A stretch of DNA of 64,000 nt from NCBI GenBank assembly GCA_910589105.1, contig CAJUST010000010.1, positions 1 through 64,000 on the forward strand, written 5' to 3'. Made by a program: the position numbers and the translations under genes. Source of the stretch: an uncultured Lachnospiraceae bacterium (GTDB lineage Bacteria; Bacillota; Clostridia; Lachnospirales; Lachnospiraceae). Position 1 is the first letter of the stretch. Each line of letters begins with the position of its first letter. This document shows positions 1-8,603 of this stretch, piece by piece. A model generated the notes under the pieces. That model was given only the letters and a program-made list of their open reading frames with translations, ran no database searches and had not been told where the DNA came from.

Positions 1-21
1 ATTTTTTTGCATAGAAAAGGA

Positions 22-50
22 GCTGCGCACTAATTACTTAGTGCGACAGC
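22..50. repeat. Inverted repeat at the break of the sensor-kinase gene
   Basis: A perfect 8-bp stem, CGCACTAA and TTAGTGCG around a 4-base loop, is extended by GCTG/CAGC with one bulged A. On the minus strand it reads GGGGCTGTCGCACTAAG and supplies the stop codon that ends the kinase fragment at 30-164. There is no convincing T-run on either side, so it is not an obvious intrinsic terminator. The GGGGCTGTCGC opening recalls the terminal repeats of some insertion sequences, so this may be the end of an element lying outside the window. That is inference. Confidence 0.4.
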
Positions 51-164
51 CCCATAAAGCATAAATTTCTTTTTGGAGTATTTGCGCTCAGACAGATAGC
101 AAATCACAATTACATGGCACAATGCTGTAATGAGCAATCCCGGAATCTGGTATGGCGCACTCAT
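30..164 (-). pseudogene. N-terminal fragment of a GHKL-type (AgrC-like) sensor histidine kinase
   Basis: A 44-codon frame starts with an ATG sharing the sequence ATGA with the stop of the upstream LytTR regulator, the usual translational coupling of a response regulator to its kinase. The product begins with MSAPYQIPGLL, has one hydrophobic segment (about residues 8-24) and a basic run RKYSKKK. This looks like the first membrane helix of the multi-helix sensor kinases paired with LytTR regulators. Translation stops at a TAG inside the inverted repeat at 22-50. The remaining kinase is missing or displaced outside the window. Either an insertion or a nonsense mutation broke the gene. Confidence 0.5.
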
Positions 165-883
165 TTCATCGCCTCATTTCGACAAAAATCCATATATGCT
201 TTCTGCACTTTCCCACTGCTCCTTCTTGGAATGGGGATTTTTTCTCCAGTATACATATTCATGGCATTAACAGAAATTTTACGGACAAAGGAAAGATTGG
301 CAATATAAGAAGCGCCAACCCGGATAAATTCAGAATATTTCTTTATTTCCTCAAACATTTGAAATATTTTTTTCCGCATGCGCAAAATCTCACCGCAAGA
401 AAGTCTCAACATCAGATAATGGCCCTGCGACTCTATGAATACAATCTCACGAATGCGGATGCGGTACACGCCGTCTACGCAGGGCAGGGAAATAACATCA
501 CAATTCGCCACTTTTTTCACAGCGCGGCTCATAGCTGTATCAAATTGTTCCTGCGAAAAAGGCTTGAGCAGATAATGGGTGGCGTTCATTGCAAATGCCT
601 CCACCGCATATTCACTGCTTATCGTCAGGAAAATGATCCCCATATCCGGACTTTTGGAAAGCATTTCCTCTGCAACATCTGTCCCTAGGATTCCTGCCAT
701 GCAAATGTCCAGAAAGGCATTATCATATTCTTTTCCTTTTTCCACTGCATATAAGATATCCATCGCCGTACTATACTCATCAATTTCAAAACACAGTTCC
801 GGATGCGCCTTTTCATACACGTCTAACGCTGCCAAGATTTTTTCCAGCTCTTTTGGTATATCGTCGCATACAGCTATTCGCAT
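161..883 (-). CDS. LytTR-family response regulator
   Basis: A 240-residue two-component regulator of the AgrA/AlgR type. The N-terminal receiver (about 1-120) shows the acidic pair in VCDD, the phosphoacceptor Asp in AFLDICM and the conserved Lys in LLKPF. The C-terminal LytTR DNA-binding domain (about 140-240) contains the IESQGHYL and FIRVGASYIANL stretches. The chosen ATG follows GAAGGTGATGGC; an upstream in-frame start would run deep into the preceding gene. It overlaps the end of the phosphopantetheinyl transferase gene by 10 bases and shares ATGA with the kinase fragment downstream. With the kinase broken, its phosphorylation source is unclear. Confidence 0.9.
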   Translation of the reverse strand: MRIAVCDDIPKELEKILAALDVYEKAHPELCFEIDEYSTAMDILYAVEKGKEYDNAFLDICMAGILGTDVAEEMLSKSPDMGIIFLTISSEYAVEAFAMNATHYLLKPFSQEQFDTAMSRAVKKVANCDVISLPCVDGVYRIRIREIVFIESQGHYLMLRLSCGEILRMRKKIFQMFEEIKKYSEFIRVGASYIANLSFVRKISVNAMNMYTGEKIPIPRRSSGKVQKAYMDFCRNEAMK

Positions 884-1514
884 GCCATCACCTTCTTTCC
901 CCTGTTCCAGCACAATGCCGCATGGTATTCTCCTTCTCTCCAATCCTCTATCCCATACTCATCGTTATTATAGCGCTGTTCCACTTGTATATGCCTGCCA
1001 ATCTTTATATTAAATTCATTCATAGGAAGCATCAGACCGCTTCCAACTGCTTTCATAAAGCTTTCCTTTATCGTCCAAATGCGGTAAAAAGCTTCTTTTC
1101 TCTCCTGCTCCTGACGTCCCATAATAAACTCATATTCAGGCTTGCAAAAAAATCTTTCCGCCAGCTTCAAATCTATCGTGCCTATATATTCAATATCACA
1201 TCCTACTTCAACATCTGCAAATACAGCAATCACCATTTTTTCTGAATGGGAAACGTTAAAGTGAATATCCGGATAATCAGGAAAATACGGCTTCCCATAC
1301 GTCCCTTCTGCAATTCTTACATCTGATTCACGAAGCCCGAACTTTTCCAAGCCTTTGTCAATCAAAATTCCTGATCCAAGTGACAGCATCTTATCCTTTT
1401 TCATTCGGTAACCATCTATCTTTTGCCGACGTCTCCGCGATAATTTTTCATAAAAATAAAAAAAGCTTCTGAATCCTCCAGCATTCTCGTATTAAGCTTA
1501 TAAACCTGTTTCAT
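874..1514 (-). pseudogene. Sfp-type 4'-phosphopantetheinyl transferase, frameshifted at a T-run
   Basis: The family moves 4'-phosphopantetheine from CoA onto carrier proteins. The intact downstream part (ATG at 1402-1404) carries the family motifs VGCDIEYIG and WTIKESFMKAVGSG. Coding sequence continues upstream of that ATG: EKLSRRRRQKIDGYR is in frame, while MKQVYKLNTRMLEDSEAFF lies in another frame starting at 1514. The frames meet at a run of seven T (minus strand, 1458-1464). One more T would join them into about 213 residues, a normal Sfp length. It could be a real mutation, a phase-variable tract or a sequencing error. If transcripts are translated from 1404, a 176-residue shortened protein results. 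Confidence 0.75.
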
Positions 1515-1559
1515 ATGTCCTGCGCCGCCTTTACACTTTTGAATCATTTCGCAGACTCA

Positions 1560-1588
1560 AATCTATCATGCCAGTATAGTTTTGTCAA
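1560..1588 (-). promoter_or_regulatory. SigA-type promoter for the transferase/LytTR operon
   Basis: TTGACA at 1583-1588 and TAGATT at 1560-1565 are separated by exactly 17 bases, pointing towards the gene starting at 1514. The rest of the 1515-1718 gap shows no gene. Confidence 0.6.
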
Positions 1589-1718
1589 TTAGTTTCATTT
1601 GGAAGACAAAATTTTCGGCTTTGCAATGCTGCCACCATCTTCTTTGCTTTTTCACTCGGCTTTTTTGATTCGATGGGCTAGTCCTATAAAAAACAGAGCC
1701 GATAAACCGTGATAACTT

Positions 1719-3533
1719 TTATATCGAAGAAAATCCCTGAAGCATTTCCACAGCTCCACTGATTCCCTGTTTTTCAAGATTTTTCTTACTTAGTCCAATT
1801 ATAACAGCAGCATACAAAAACAAATCCCTCTTTTGCGCAATCCCCCATTCCATTAATAACGCTGCGCTTCCTGTCACAAACGGCGCCGCCATGGAAGTTC
1901 CACTCCTCGCCGCATACCCGCCACCGGGAGAAGCCGAAATAATATCAACGCCCGGAGCCGCAAGATCCGGTTTTACCTGATTCGTCCACGCTGTAAACCC
2001 CCTGCCGGAAAACGCCGCCACACTGTCCGTGTACGAATCATACGCCGCTACGCTGATTAGTTTTGGCGTTGTCGAGGGAATTGTCAATGTCCGTATTTCA
2101 GACGGATACGCAAAACCTGTCCCTTCATTTAAAACGCCGCCGGACGGAAGCCACATATCATAAATCCCTTCCACAACATTGCCTGCTTCCAGACGGATTC
2201 TCCACAATCCGGACGGGATATACTCTCTCTTTGCTATAAAATCAACATAAATTTCCTGATAGATACTGTACGGAACCGGCTCCCCATAAAAAATAAGCAA
2301 TTCTATATCCGAAAATTCCACACGCTGTGTTCCTTTTCTAATTAACTGGCCGCTCGTTCTCCCGTCCGGGGTAATTATTTCCACGCGAAGCTCATCTTGA
2401 TACCGCTTCCATAACTGTAAATTCAGCCTCTTTTCATATTCACTGACAGTAAGTTCCACTTCCTGCGTCTGACCGCTTTCGATCCGGTTTTGGTAATGCG
2501 CTGTGCTTGCGCCATCATTTCCTGTGCCTGCTATGATACAGCACTGATGATGGTCTGCCATATCATTTAAAAATGTTTCAATCAAACTCGCGCCACTGTG
2601 CGATCCATAATTGTTTCCAAAACTCAAATTAATCGCCAATGGGCGCTTTAATTCTTCTGCCGCCCGTATGCAAAAATCCACTGCCGACATCAATTCCGTC
2701 GTCTTTGGAAACGAATTTTCAGAAGGCGTTCCCAATTTTACAATCAATAGATCCGCCTCAAATGCCACCCCACGGTATTTTCCCATAGAAGCCCTTCCAT
2801 TTCCCGCCGCAATGCCTGCAACGTGCGTGCCATGTCCCGATATATCCCGGCTTGGAACCAGCTTTTGGCGGATTGTGGGATCTTGTTCCGCCAATGCAAG
2901 GTTAATCTCTTTTCTCGTAAACAGCGTCCCATGGGCATATCCTTCCGGAGACTTATACTCCATCTCGCTGTTTGTTTCCGACTTTGCCGCATTTAAAGCC
3001 GACGCCTGCAAAGTTTGATCCCACAGAGCCGCAATTCTTGTTGTTCCATCTGCGTTACAGAAATCCGGATGCGCATAGTCTATGCCACTGTCAATGACCG
3101 CGACCAAACAGCCCGCCCCACTAAGTCCAGTATCCGCCACGCCGTGAGAAGTTTGCGGAAGATTGCCCGAAGACTGTACAGACGTAATACAAGAGGCCCT
3201 TTTTGCCGCATTTAAAGCAAAAAAGAGCCTCTTTGGTTTTTCCATATAAATAATTTCGTCCAATCCTGCCACAATATCCACAAGAGAATCCGGCAAAGTC
3301 AGCGTAGCATAAGAATTACTTAACTGGACTATTTCACGGATAAGCATGTCATATCCTTGTTCAGCCAACAGTTTTTCCACCTGCCCAATGCCATTTCGGA
3401 TAAAACGCACAATCACTTCCCATGTCTGTTCTTTTGCCGAATATCCAACTCCCAGATTGAGTGACTTTTCCCTTTCCGCCGGATTTGCATCCAAAGCAAG
3501 ATTTAAAAGATTTTCAATCTTCGCATTACTCAT
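1719..3533 (-). CDS. Subtilisin-like serine protease (S8 family)
   Basis: A 604-residue subtilase. The catalytic triad is visible: Asp in AVIDSGIDYAHPDF, His in GHGTHVAGIAAGNG and Ser in SGTSMAAPFVTG; the oxyanion Asn lies in GTGNDG. There is a roughly 130-residue N-terminal extension before the Asp motif and no clear signal peptide or membrane segment, so export is not evident. A large insertion sits between the His and Ser motifs, as in the clostridial Csp-like subtilases that process spore germination proteins. The start ATG follows AAAGGAG with 6-base spacing. It lies 61 bases downstream of the Hpt gene at the end of the chemotaxis-like cluster and may be co-transcribed. The substrate is unknown. 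Confidence 0.9.
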   Translation of the reverse strand: MSNAKIENLLNLALDANPAEREKSLNLGVGYSAKEQTWEVIVRFIRNGIGQVEKLLAEQGYDMLIREIVQLSNSYATLTLPDSLVDIVAGLDEIIYMEKPKRLFFALNAAKRASCITSVQSSGNLPQTSHGVADTGLSGAGCLVAVIDSGIDYAHPDFCNADGTTRIAALWDQTLQASALNAAKSETNSEMEYKSPEGYAHGTLFTRKEINLALAEQDPTIRQKLVPSRDISGHGTHVAGIAAGNGRASMGKYRGVAFEADLLIVKLGTPSENSFPKTTELMSAVDFCIRAAEELKRPLAINLSFGNNYGSHSGASLIETFLNDMADHHQCCIIAGTGNDGASTAHYQNRIESGQTQEVELTVSEYEKRLNLQLWKRYQDELRVEIITPDGRTSGQLIRKGTQRVEFSDIELLIFYGEPVPYSIYQEIYVDFIAKREYIPSGLWRIRLEAGNVVEGIYDMWLPSGGVLNEGTGFAYPSEIRTLTIPSTTPKLISVAAYDSYTDSVAAFSGRGFTAWTNQVKPDLAAPGVDIISASPGGGYAARSGTSMAAPFVTGSAALLMEWGIAQKRDLFLYAAVIIGLSKKNLEKQGISGAVEMLQGFSSI

Positions 3534-3594
3534 ACGAAACTCCTTTAGTGTTTCTATGAGTATATGCCGCCACATATGTCTTTATTTCTAAAAG

Positions 3595-3951
3595 CTACGC
3601 CATATTTTTTTCAATACAGCGGACAATGTCGGCCTGAACCGGAAGCGTTTTTTCTAAAACCGCTTTCGCCTCATTTGGCTTGTCACTGCGCAATAACCCC
3701 AAAATTTCCGTATAAGATTCATAAAGAGGGGTAATTGACAGATTTCCGGCAGTCCCTTTTATTGTATGGGCTTTTTCAATAATATCCTGATAATTGGAAC
3801 AATCAAAATCAGGATCGACTGCATTTGCATTTAAGGTTTTCAAAAATGAGCCGAATAACCTTGTATACAGCTTTTCATTTCCATTTAAACGTTTCAAACC
3901 GCCATCTGTATCCACACCCAAATCTTTTAACTCATCTAAAAATGACATCAT
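3595..3951 (-). CDS. Stand-alone Hpt (histidine phosphotransfer) protein
   Basis: A 118-residue single-domain protein with the phosphoacceptor motif HTIKGTAGNL, whose His is the expected phosphorylation site. Such proteins shuttle phosphate between receiver domains. The start chosen is the first of a tandem ATGATG, seven bases after GGAG. It follows the chemoreceptor gene in the cluster. Possible partners are the receiver domains of the two HD-GYP regulators or the CheY-like protein, since the histidine kinase encoded at 11547-12965 has no Hpt domain of its own. Confidence 0.85.
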   Translation of the reverse strand: MMSFLDELKDLGVDTDGGLKRLNGNEKLYTRLFGSFLKTLNANAVDPDFDCSNYQDIIEKAHTIKGTAGNLSITPLYESYTEILGLLRSDKPNEAKAVLEKTLPVQADIVRCIEKNMA

Positions 3952-4020
3952 GCCACCTCTCCTTCTCTTAAAAAGCGCTGACACAGGAAAGATTCTTTCC
4001 CTGTGCCGCGATTTACCCTT

Positions 4021-5370
4021 TTAATATTTACCAAAATCATCTTCCAGAGAAATCATTTGTTCATTCATATTCTCCCCTGAACTTTGGGACATGCCAAAAC
4101 TTGAGGAATCTGAGGAAGCCGCTCCCAAATTGTAAATGGAAAGCATATCACGCATCCTTGCCGCCTGATTCGACAATTCCTCACTAGAAGCCGCGCACTG
4201 CTGGCTGGTTGCGGAATTAGTCTGGACAACTTGTGACACCTGATTGATTGCCTGTTCAATCTGCGCTACAGCCGTAGCCTGATAATTGGAAGATTCTGCA
4301 ATGCCATTGATAATGACTTCACTTTCCTGTACGACATTTGTAATCGCTTCTAAAGCTTTTGCCGTATCGTCTGCAATTTTAGAGCCTTGGCTGACTTTAT
4401 TGATGGAATCCTCAATCAACTCGGCTGTCTCGCCTGCTGCAGATGCGCTCTTAGCCGCAAGGCTTCTGACTTCTTCTGCAACCACGGCAAACCCTTTGCC
4501 TGCTTCTCCGGCCCTTGCCGCTTCCACTGCCGCATTCAACGCAAGGATATTCGTCTGGAATGCGATGTCATCAATTACTTTGATAATCTTAGAAATGCTT
4601 TCAGAAGACTTATTAATATCCTGCATTGCCGTCATCATGTCTTCCATCTGTTTGTTGCCTTTTTTCACGTCTTCAATCGCATGGATAACCAGATTTGCGG
4701 CTGAATTTGCCTGCTCCGCATTCTGTTTCGTCTTTTCTGCAATTTCATCAATCGAAGCTGTAATCTCCTCGATTGCGCTCGCCTGTTCCGTGGAACCCTG
4801 CGCTAAGGCTTGGCTTGCGCTTGCAACCTGCGAAGAACTCACTGTTACCTGTGAGCCGGCGTCACTAATGCTAGAAAGCGTTGAAAGATTATCTTCCACT
4901 AATTTCTTAAGAGAATTTCCAAGTAAATCCTCCGGTGACCTCGGCGTTACCGTAACAGTCAAGTTCCCGTTAGAAACTTCCTGCGCAATCGTAGCCTGAT
5001 ATTTGACGTTTTCAATTACCTTGCGGTATTTGTCTACCAAAGCGCCAAATTCATCATTGTTATATTTCACCATTTCAACATCCACATGCCCCATGGCAAT
5101 CTCGTCCGCAGCATTTGAAAGCTGCTTTACCGATTTTTCAATCGCCTTAATTATAACAAAGGCCACCCATACCGTAATAATAACGGAAATTGCAGCTACG
5201 ACAAATGTAAAAATAGATGAATTTCTCATATAGCTTTCCTGCTCGGCCGGCTCCGTAAGATGAATCGCCGTCTGTGTAGACATATTGCCGATTATAATGT
5301 TAAACAGGGTAAGCGCAATAGGAATGAAATACCCTAAAATCAACTTTGTCTTCATCTTCATGTTTTTCAT
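4021..5370 (-). CDS. Methyl-accepting chemotaxis protein without a large sensor domain
   Basis: A 449-residue chemoreceptor-like protein. It has two close transmembrane helices (about residues 9-26 and 52-75) with only a short external loop, then a HAMP domain and a long coiled-coil signalling domain. The signalling hairpin contains FQTNILALNAAVEAARAGEA and GKGFAVVAEEVRSLA, the CheA/CheW contact region. With so little outside the membrane it probably senses through the membrane, the HAMP region or a partner protein. RBS AGAGG lies upstream of the ATG. It sits between cheW and the Hpt gene, so it is the likely cognate receptor of this array. Confidence 0.93.
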   Translation of the reverse strand: MKNMKMKTKLILGYFIPIALTLFNIIIGNMSTQTAIHLTEPAEQESYMRNSSIFTFVVAAISVIITVWVAFVIIKAIEKSVKQLSNAADEIAMGHVDVEMVKYNNDEFGALVDKYRKVIENVKYQATIAQEVSNGNLTVTVTPRSPEDLLGNSLKKLVEDNLSTLSSISDAGSQVTVSSSQVASASQALAQGSTEQASAIEEITASIDEIAEKTKQNAEQANSAANLVIHAIEDVKKGNKQMEDMMTAMQDINKSSESISKIIKVIDDIAFQTNILALNAAVEAARAGEAGKGFAVVAEEVRSLAAKSASAAGETAELIEDSINKVSQGSKIADDTAKALEAITNVVQESEVIINGIAESSNYQATAVAQIEQAINQVSQVVQTNSATSQQCAASSEELSNQAARMRDMLSIYNLGAASSDSSSFGMSQSSGENMNEQMISLEDDFGKY

Positions 5371-5381
5371 TTTTATACCTC

Positions 5382-5927
5382 TTATTCTTTCATTGAAATC
5401 ATATTGTTTGTCTGTTCAATCGCTGAAAAATCCTCATCATTCAGCAGTTTGTCCGGGTCAAGCAACAGTTTGACGGAATTTCCTACTCTGGCAATGCCAT
5501 ACACAAATCTGTGATCCGCCTTATCTGTGCGCCCCAGTTTCGGAGGCGGCAAAATATTCTCTTCCTTAATCTCAATCACCTCGGCAATCTGCTCGACAAT
5601 CAGCCCAACAGTCACATCATTCACAATAACAACGATGATACAGGTACGGTCATTATACTCAAATGTTTCCTGCTTAAACCTTAGACGGACATCAATGACG
5701 GGAATGATTTTACCCCGCAAGTTGATTAGGCCCTTAATATACTCCTCTGTCCTTGGAACCTCTGTAATGGATGGAATCTGGATAATCTCGTTGACATATT
5801 GGATTTTCAATCCAAAAAATTCATTTCCTGACTTAAACGTCATATATTTGCTTTTCTGCGCATCGTCTTCTTCTGTAACGAGAAGTTCATCATCCACCTG
5901 TTTGCTCAGTTCATTTAACTTTTCCAT
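5382..5927 (-). CDS. cheW: Chemotaxis coupling protein CheW
   Basis: A 181-residue protein with the CheW fold from about residue 28: KYMTFKSGNEFFGLKI, then the conserved GLINLRGKIIPVIDVR and GLIVEQIAEVIEI stretches. CheW bridges chemoreceptors and the P5 domain of CheA. The first 25 residues are an acidic extension. The ATG follows AGGAG with good spacing. It lies directly between cheA and the receptor gene, in the same direction. Confidence 0.93.
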   Translation of the reverse strand: MEKLNELSKQVDDELLVTEEDDAQKSKYMTFKSGNEFFGLKIQYVNEIIQIPSITEVPRTEEYIKGLINLRGKIIPVIDVRLRFKQETFEYNDRTCIIVVIVNDVTVGLIVEQIAEVIEIKEENILPPPKLGRTDKADHRFVYGIARVGNSVKLLLDPDKLLNDEDFSAIEQTNNMISMKE

Positions 5928-5965
5928 ACGGCGTTCTCCTCCTTTCCATCTAATTTTCTATGATG

Positions 5966-8128
5966 CTACATCAATCCGGCAGGGTCCAGAATCAAGGCTA
6001 TGCTTCCATCGCCAAGCTGTGTACAGCCAGATAGGCCCTTCACCTTCTTGACATAAGAAGGAATTGGCTTGACTACGATTTCCTGTTCGCCTATCAAGCG
6101 ATCCACTAACAGACAGATTTTCTTATCTTCTATCTCGATAATTAACATCATTCCGTCTTCTACAGACTTCACATATTTATCCGGCGACATGCCATACCAT
6201 TCTCCAAGCCTTAAAACAGGGAAACATTCCCCGCGGATCATAATATACTCATCTCCGTTTGGCTCATAAATCATCATTTCTTCCCTGACGCGGACAAACT
6301 CTTTAATTACGCCGATTTCCACAACAAAAGAGGAATTTCCCGTTTCCACGACAATTCCGTTGATAATTGCAAGCGTCAGCGGAATTTTTAGGCTCATAAT
6401 GCTTCCTTCGCCCGCCGTGCTTTCAATATCAAGATTGCCGCTGATTTCCTGAATATTCTGCACAACAACGTCCATGCCAACGCCCCTGCCGGAATATTCC
6501 GTTACATTTTCATTCGTGGAAAAACCGGGCATCGTGATAAACTGGAACACTTCTTTATCTGTATAAGCGGCTTCCGGCTTGCCTTCTTCCAAAAGACCCT
6601 GTTTACGCGCTTTCGCTAAAATCTTATCCCTGTCAAGGCCCTTTCCGTTATCTTCTACGCTAATCCAAACTTTGCCCGCTTCTGTTTTTGCGGATAAAAT
6701 AACTTTGCCTTTTTCCGTCTTTCCGCTGGCGGCGCGTTCCTCATTCGTCTCTATTCCATGGTCAACCGCATTTCTCACCATGTGCATTAGCGGATCTGAA
6801 ATATGTTCAATAATATTTTTATCCACTTCCGTATGTTCGCCGACCATTTCAAATTCAATGTCTTTTCCAAGTTTTCTGGAAACGTCAAATACAATACGGT
6901 TCATCTTCTGGAATGTCGTCGTCAGAGGAACCATTCGCATAGACATAATGACATTCTGCAAATCCGTCGAAATCTTAGACATCTGCACAGCCGCTTTATT
7001 AAAGTTATCCAAATTTAATCCCGGCACCTTTAAATCAGGATTCTGAAGCACAACGGATTCCGAGATAACAAGCTCTCCAATCAAATCCATCAACTGATCC
7101 ATCTTTGCGACATTAACGCTGATAAACGAAGATTTTTCCGCTTTCGGCTTATCCTTTGCAAGCTTCTTTTGTTTCCCCGGTTCTTTCGACTGGATAACAA
7201 AATCTCCCGGCGCCATTTTGGGCTTTCCAGCGCCATTTGCCGCGCCGCCCTCATTTTTGCCGGGCTGGCCTGCCTTCGCTTCACTTTCTTGCGCATTAGA
7301 GCCCAAATCAATATGCGGCTCATGTTCTCCAAAATCAAAGCCTTGGAAAAATTCTTCCGCTTTACATTCAAAAATATCTACTTTTTCAATTTCATAGCCT
7401 TCCCCGATAATTTCACTGACTTCTTCTTTGTTGCTCTTGGTCTGCAAAAGAATCTTAAACCCATCTTGCAGAATCGTCTCCGCACAGCTTTCATCTGAGA
7501 TAATATCCTCAGGGGAATACAAAAGATCCTCCGCAATCTCTTTTAACGCATATACGGTTTTATATGCGTGTACGTTTGCCATTTCCGTTTCCGGCGAAAA
7601 CATAATAAAAATTTTAAAGAAACAACTGCTTGTTGTAGCCGCTGGAGCGATATAGAATTGCTTCGGCTCCTCGTGTACATTTCCCGACGCCTCTGTTTCT
7701 TTGCCCTTTTTGGACTTCCCGCCTTTAATCATGGTTAAAAACTCATCTAAGTCCGCTACAATTTCCGAAGAGTCTCCGTCAGCAGCATCGCCGCTTTGGA
7801 TTTTCTCTAATTCATTCCCGATAAAATCCGCAACAGTCAAAACATGTTCGACAAGCTCCATGTGGGGCACATTTGTAGGATGCGCATCCCTCAAAAAATA
7901 AAAGACATCTTCCAGTTTGTGTGATACAGCTGTGATGTTGTCAAACATCATAATACCTGACGAGCCTTTGATGGTGTGCATCGTTCGGAAGATTTCATTA
8001 ATGCTGTCTTCATCAAAACACTCTTCATCTTTCTGTTCTAACACAATATCCTGAAGCTGTTCTAACAACTGCTGGTTTTCGAACAGATATATGTCAAGCA
8101 TTCCTTCGGTGTTAAATTCCTCAGCCAT
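5966..8128 (-). CDS. cheA: Chemotaxis histidine kinase CheA
   Basis: A 720-residue kinase with the full CheA order: P1 Hpt domain with His51 in HTIKGSSG, a P2-like domain (about 160-260), a charged Lys/Pro-rich linker, the P3 dimerisation helices (about 335-400), the P4 ATPase domain with HMVRNAVDHGIE, VEDNGKGLD and GRGVGMDVV, and a C-terminal CheW-like P5 domain. It phosphorylates the CheY-like and CheB receivers encoded just downstream of cheR and upstream of cheA. RBS AAAGGAG precedes the ATG. Confidence 0.95.
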   Translation of the reverse strand: MAEEFNTEGMLDIYLFENQQLLEQLQDIVLEQKDEECFDEDSINEIFRTMHTIKGSSGIMMFDNITAVSHKLEDVFYFLRDAHPTNVPHMELVEHVLTVADFIGNELEKIQSGDAADGDSSEIVADLDEFLTMIKGGKSKKGKETEASGNVHEEPKQFYIAPAATTSSCFFKIFIMFSPETEMANVHAYKTVYALKEIAEDLLYSPEDIISDESCAETILQDGFKILLQTKSNKEEVSEIIGEGYEIEKVDIFECKAEEFFQGFDFGEHEPHIDLGSNAQESEAKAGQPGKNEGGAANGAGKPKMAPGDFVIQSKEPGKQKKLAKDKPKAEKSSFISVNVAKMDQLMDLIGELVISESVVLQNPDLKVPGLNLDNFNKAAVQMSKISTDLQNVIMSMRMVPLTTTFQKMNRIVFDVSRKLGKDIEFEMVGEHTEVDKNIIEHISDPLMHMVRNAVDHGIETNEERAASGKTEKGKVILSAKTEAGKVWISVEDNGKGLDRDKILAKARKQGLLEEGKPEAAYTDKEVFQFITMPGFSTNENVTEYSGRGVGMDVVVQNIQEISGNLDIESTAGEGSIMSLKIPLTLAIINGIVVETGNSSFVVEIGVIKEFVRVREEMMIYEPNGDEYIMIRGECFPVLRLGEWYGMSPDKYVKSVEDGMMLIIEIEDKKICLLVDRLIGEQEIVVKPIPSYVKKVKGLSGCTQLGDGSIALILDPAGLM

Positions 8129-8197
8129 ATACTTCTCCTTTCCTGCGTATTCTATAAATGCTATGCGCCGCGAAACGCAATCACTCTCTTGTTAAGG

Positions 8198-8590
8198 TTA
8201 GATCAGCTCTAATTTCTTCAACGCCTGTTCAAACCTGTCTTTATCAATAGGCTTACCGGAATATATTGTACAGCCCAAATCAAATGCCATTTTTACATTC
8301 TTTTCATCGTTTAACTGTGTCGTCATAATGACTTTTGCAGCCTTATCTTCCGGAATCTTTCTTTCTTTTTCCAGATTCCTAATGCCTGCAAGCGACTGAT
8401 ACCCGTCCATCACAGGCATCATAACGTCAAGACACACCAAATCATATGGTTCATCGTCTTCTAAGGCCATCATAAACGCATCCACTGCTTCCATCCCGTC
8501 TACGGTAACGTCACACTCGCCATACTTAGAGAGAAAATTCACCATAAACTTCCTTGTTGCAAAATCATCTTCCGCTAACAAAATTTTCAT
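8198..8590 (-). CDS. CheY-like single-domain response regulator
   Basis: A 130-residue receiver with no output domain. The acidic pair is in AEDD, the phosphoacceptor is Asp55 in LDVMMP, the switch Thr is in MTTQL and the conserved Lys in SGKPI. It lies between cheB and cheA and is the probable phosphorylation target of CheA. Whether it binds a flagellar motor is unknown because no motility gene lies in the window. A strong AAAGGAG site precedes the ATG. Confidence 0.9.
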   Translation of the reverse strand: MKILLAEDDFATRKFMVNFLSKYGECDVTVDGMEAVDAFMMALEDDEPYDLVCLDVMMPVMDGYQSLAGIRNLEKERKIPEDKAAKVIMTTQLNDEKNVKMAFDLGCTIYSGKPIDKDRFEQALKKLELI

Positions 8591-8603
8591 ACTTTTGTCT
8601 CCT

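Noticed and set aside
114..688. Plus-strand frames opposite the LytTR regulator
   Set aside because: Antisense to a clear regulator gene and without a ribosome site.
4286..4999. Long open frame on the plus strand inside the chemoreceptor gene
   Set aside because: It mirrors the coding strand of a clear chemoreceptor, is Ser/Ala-rich as expected for an antisense reading of Ala/Glu-rich coiled coils, and has no ribosome site.
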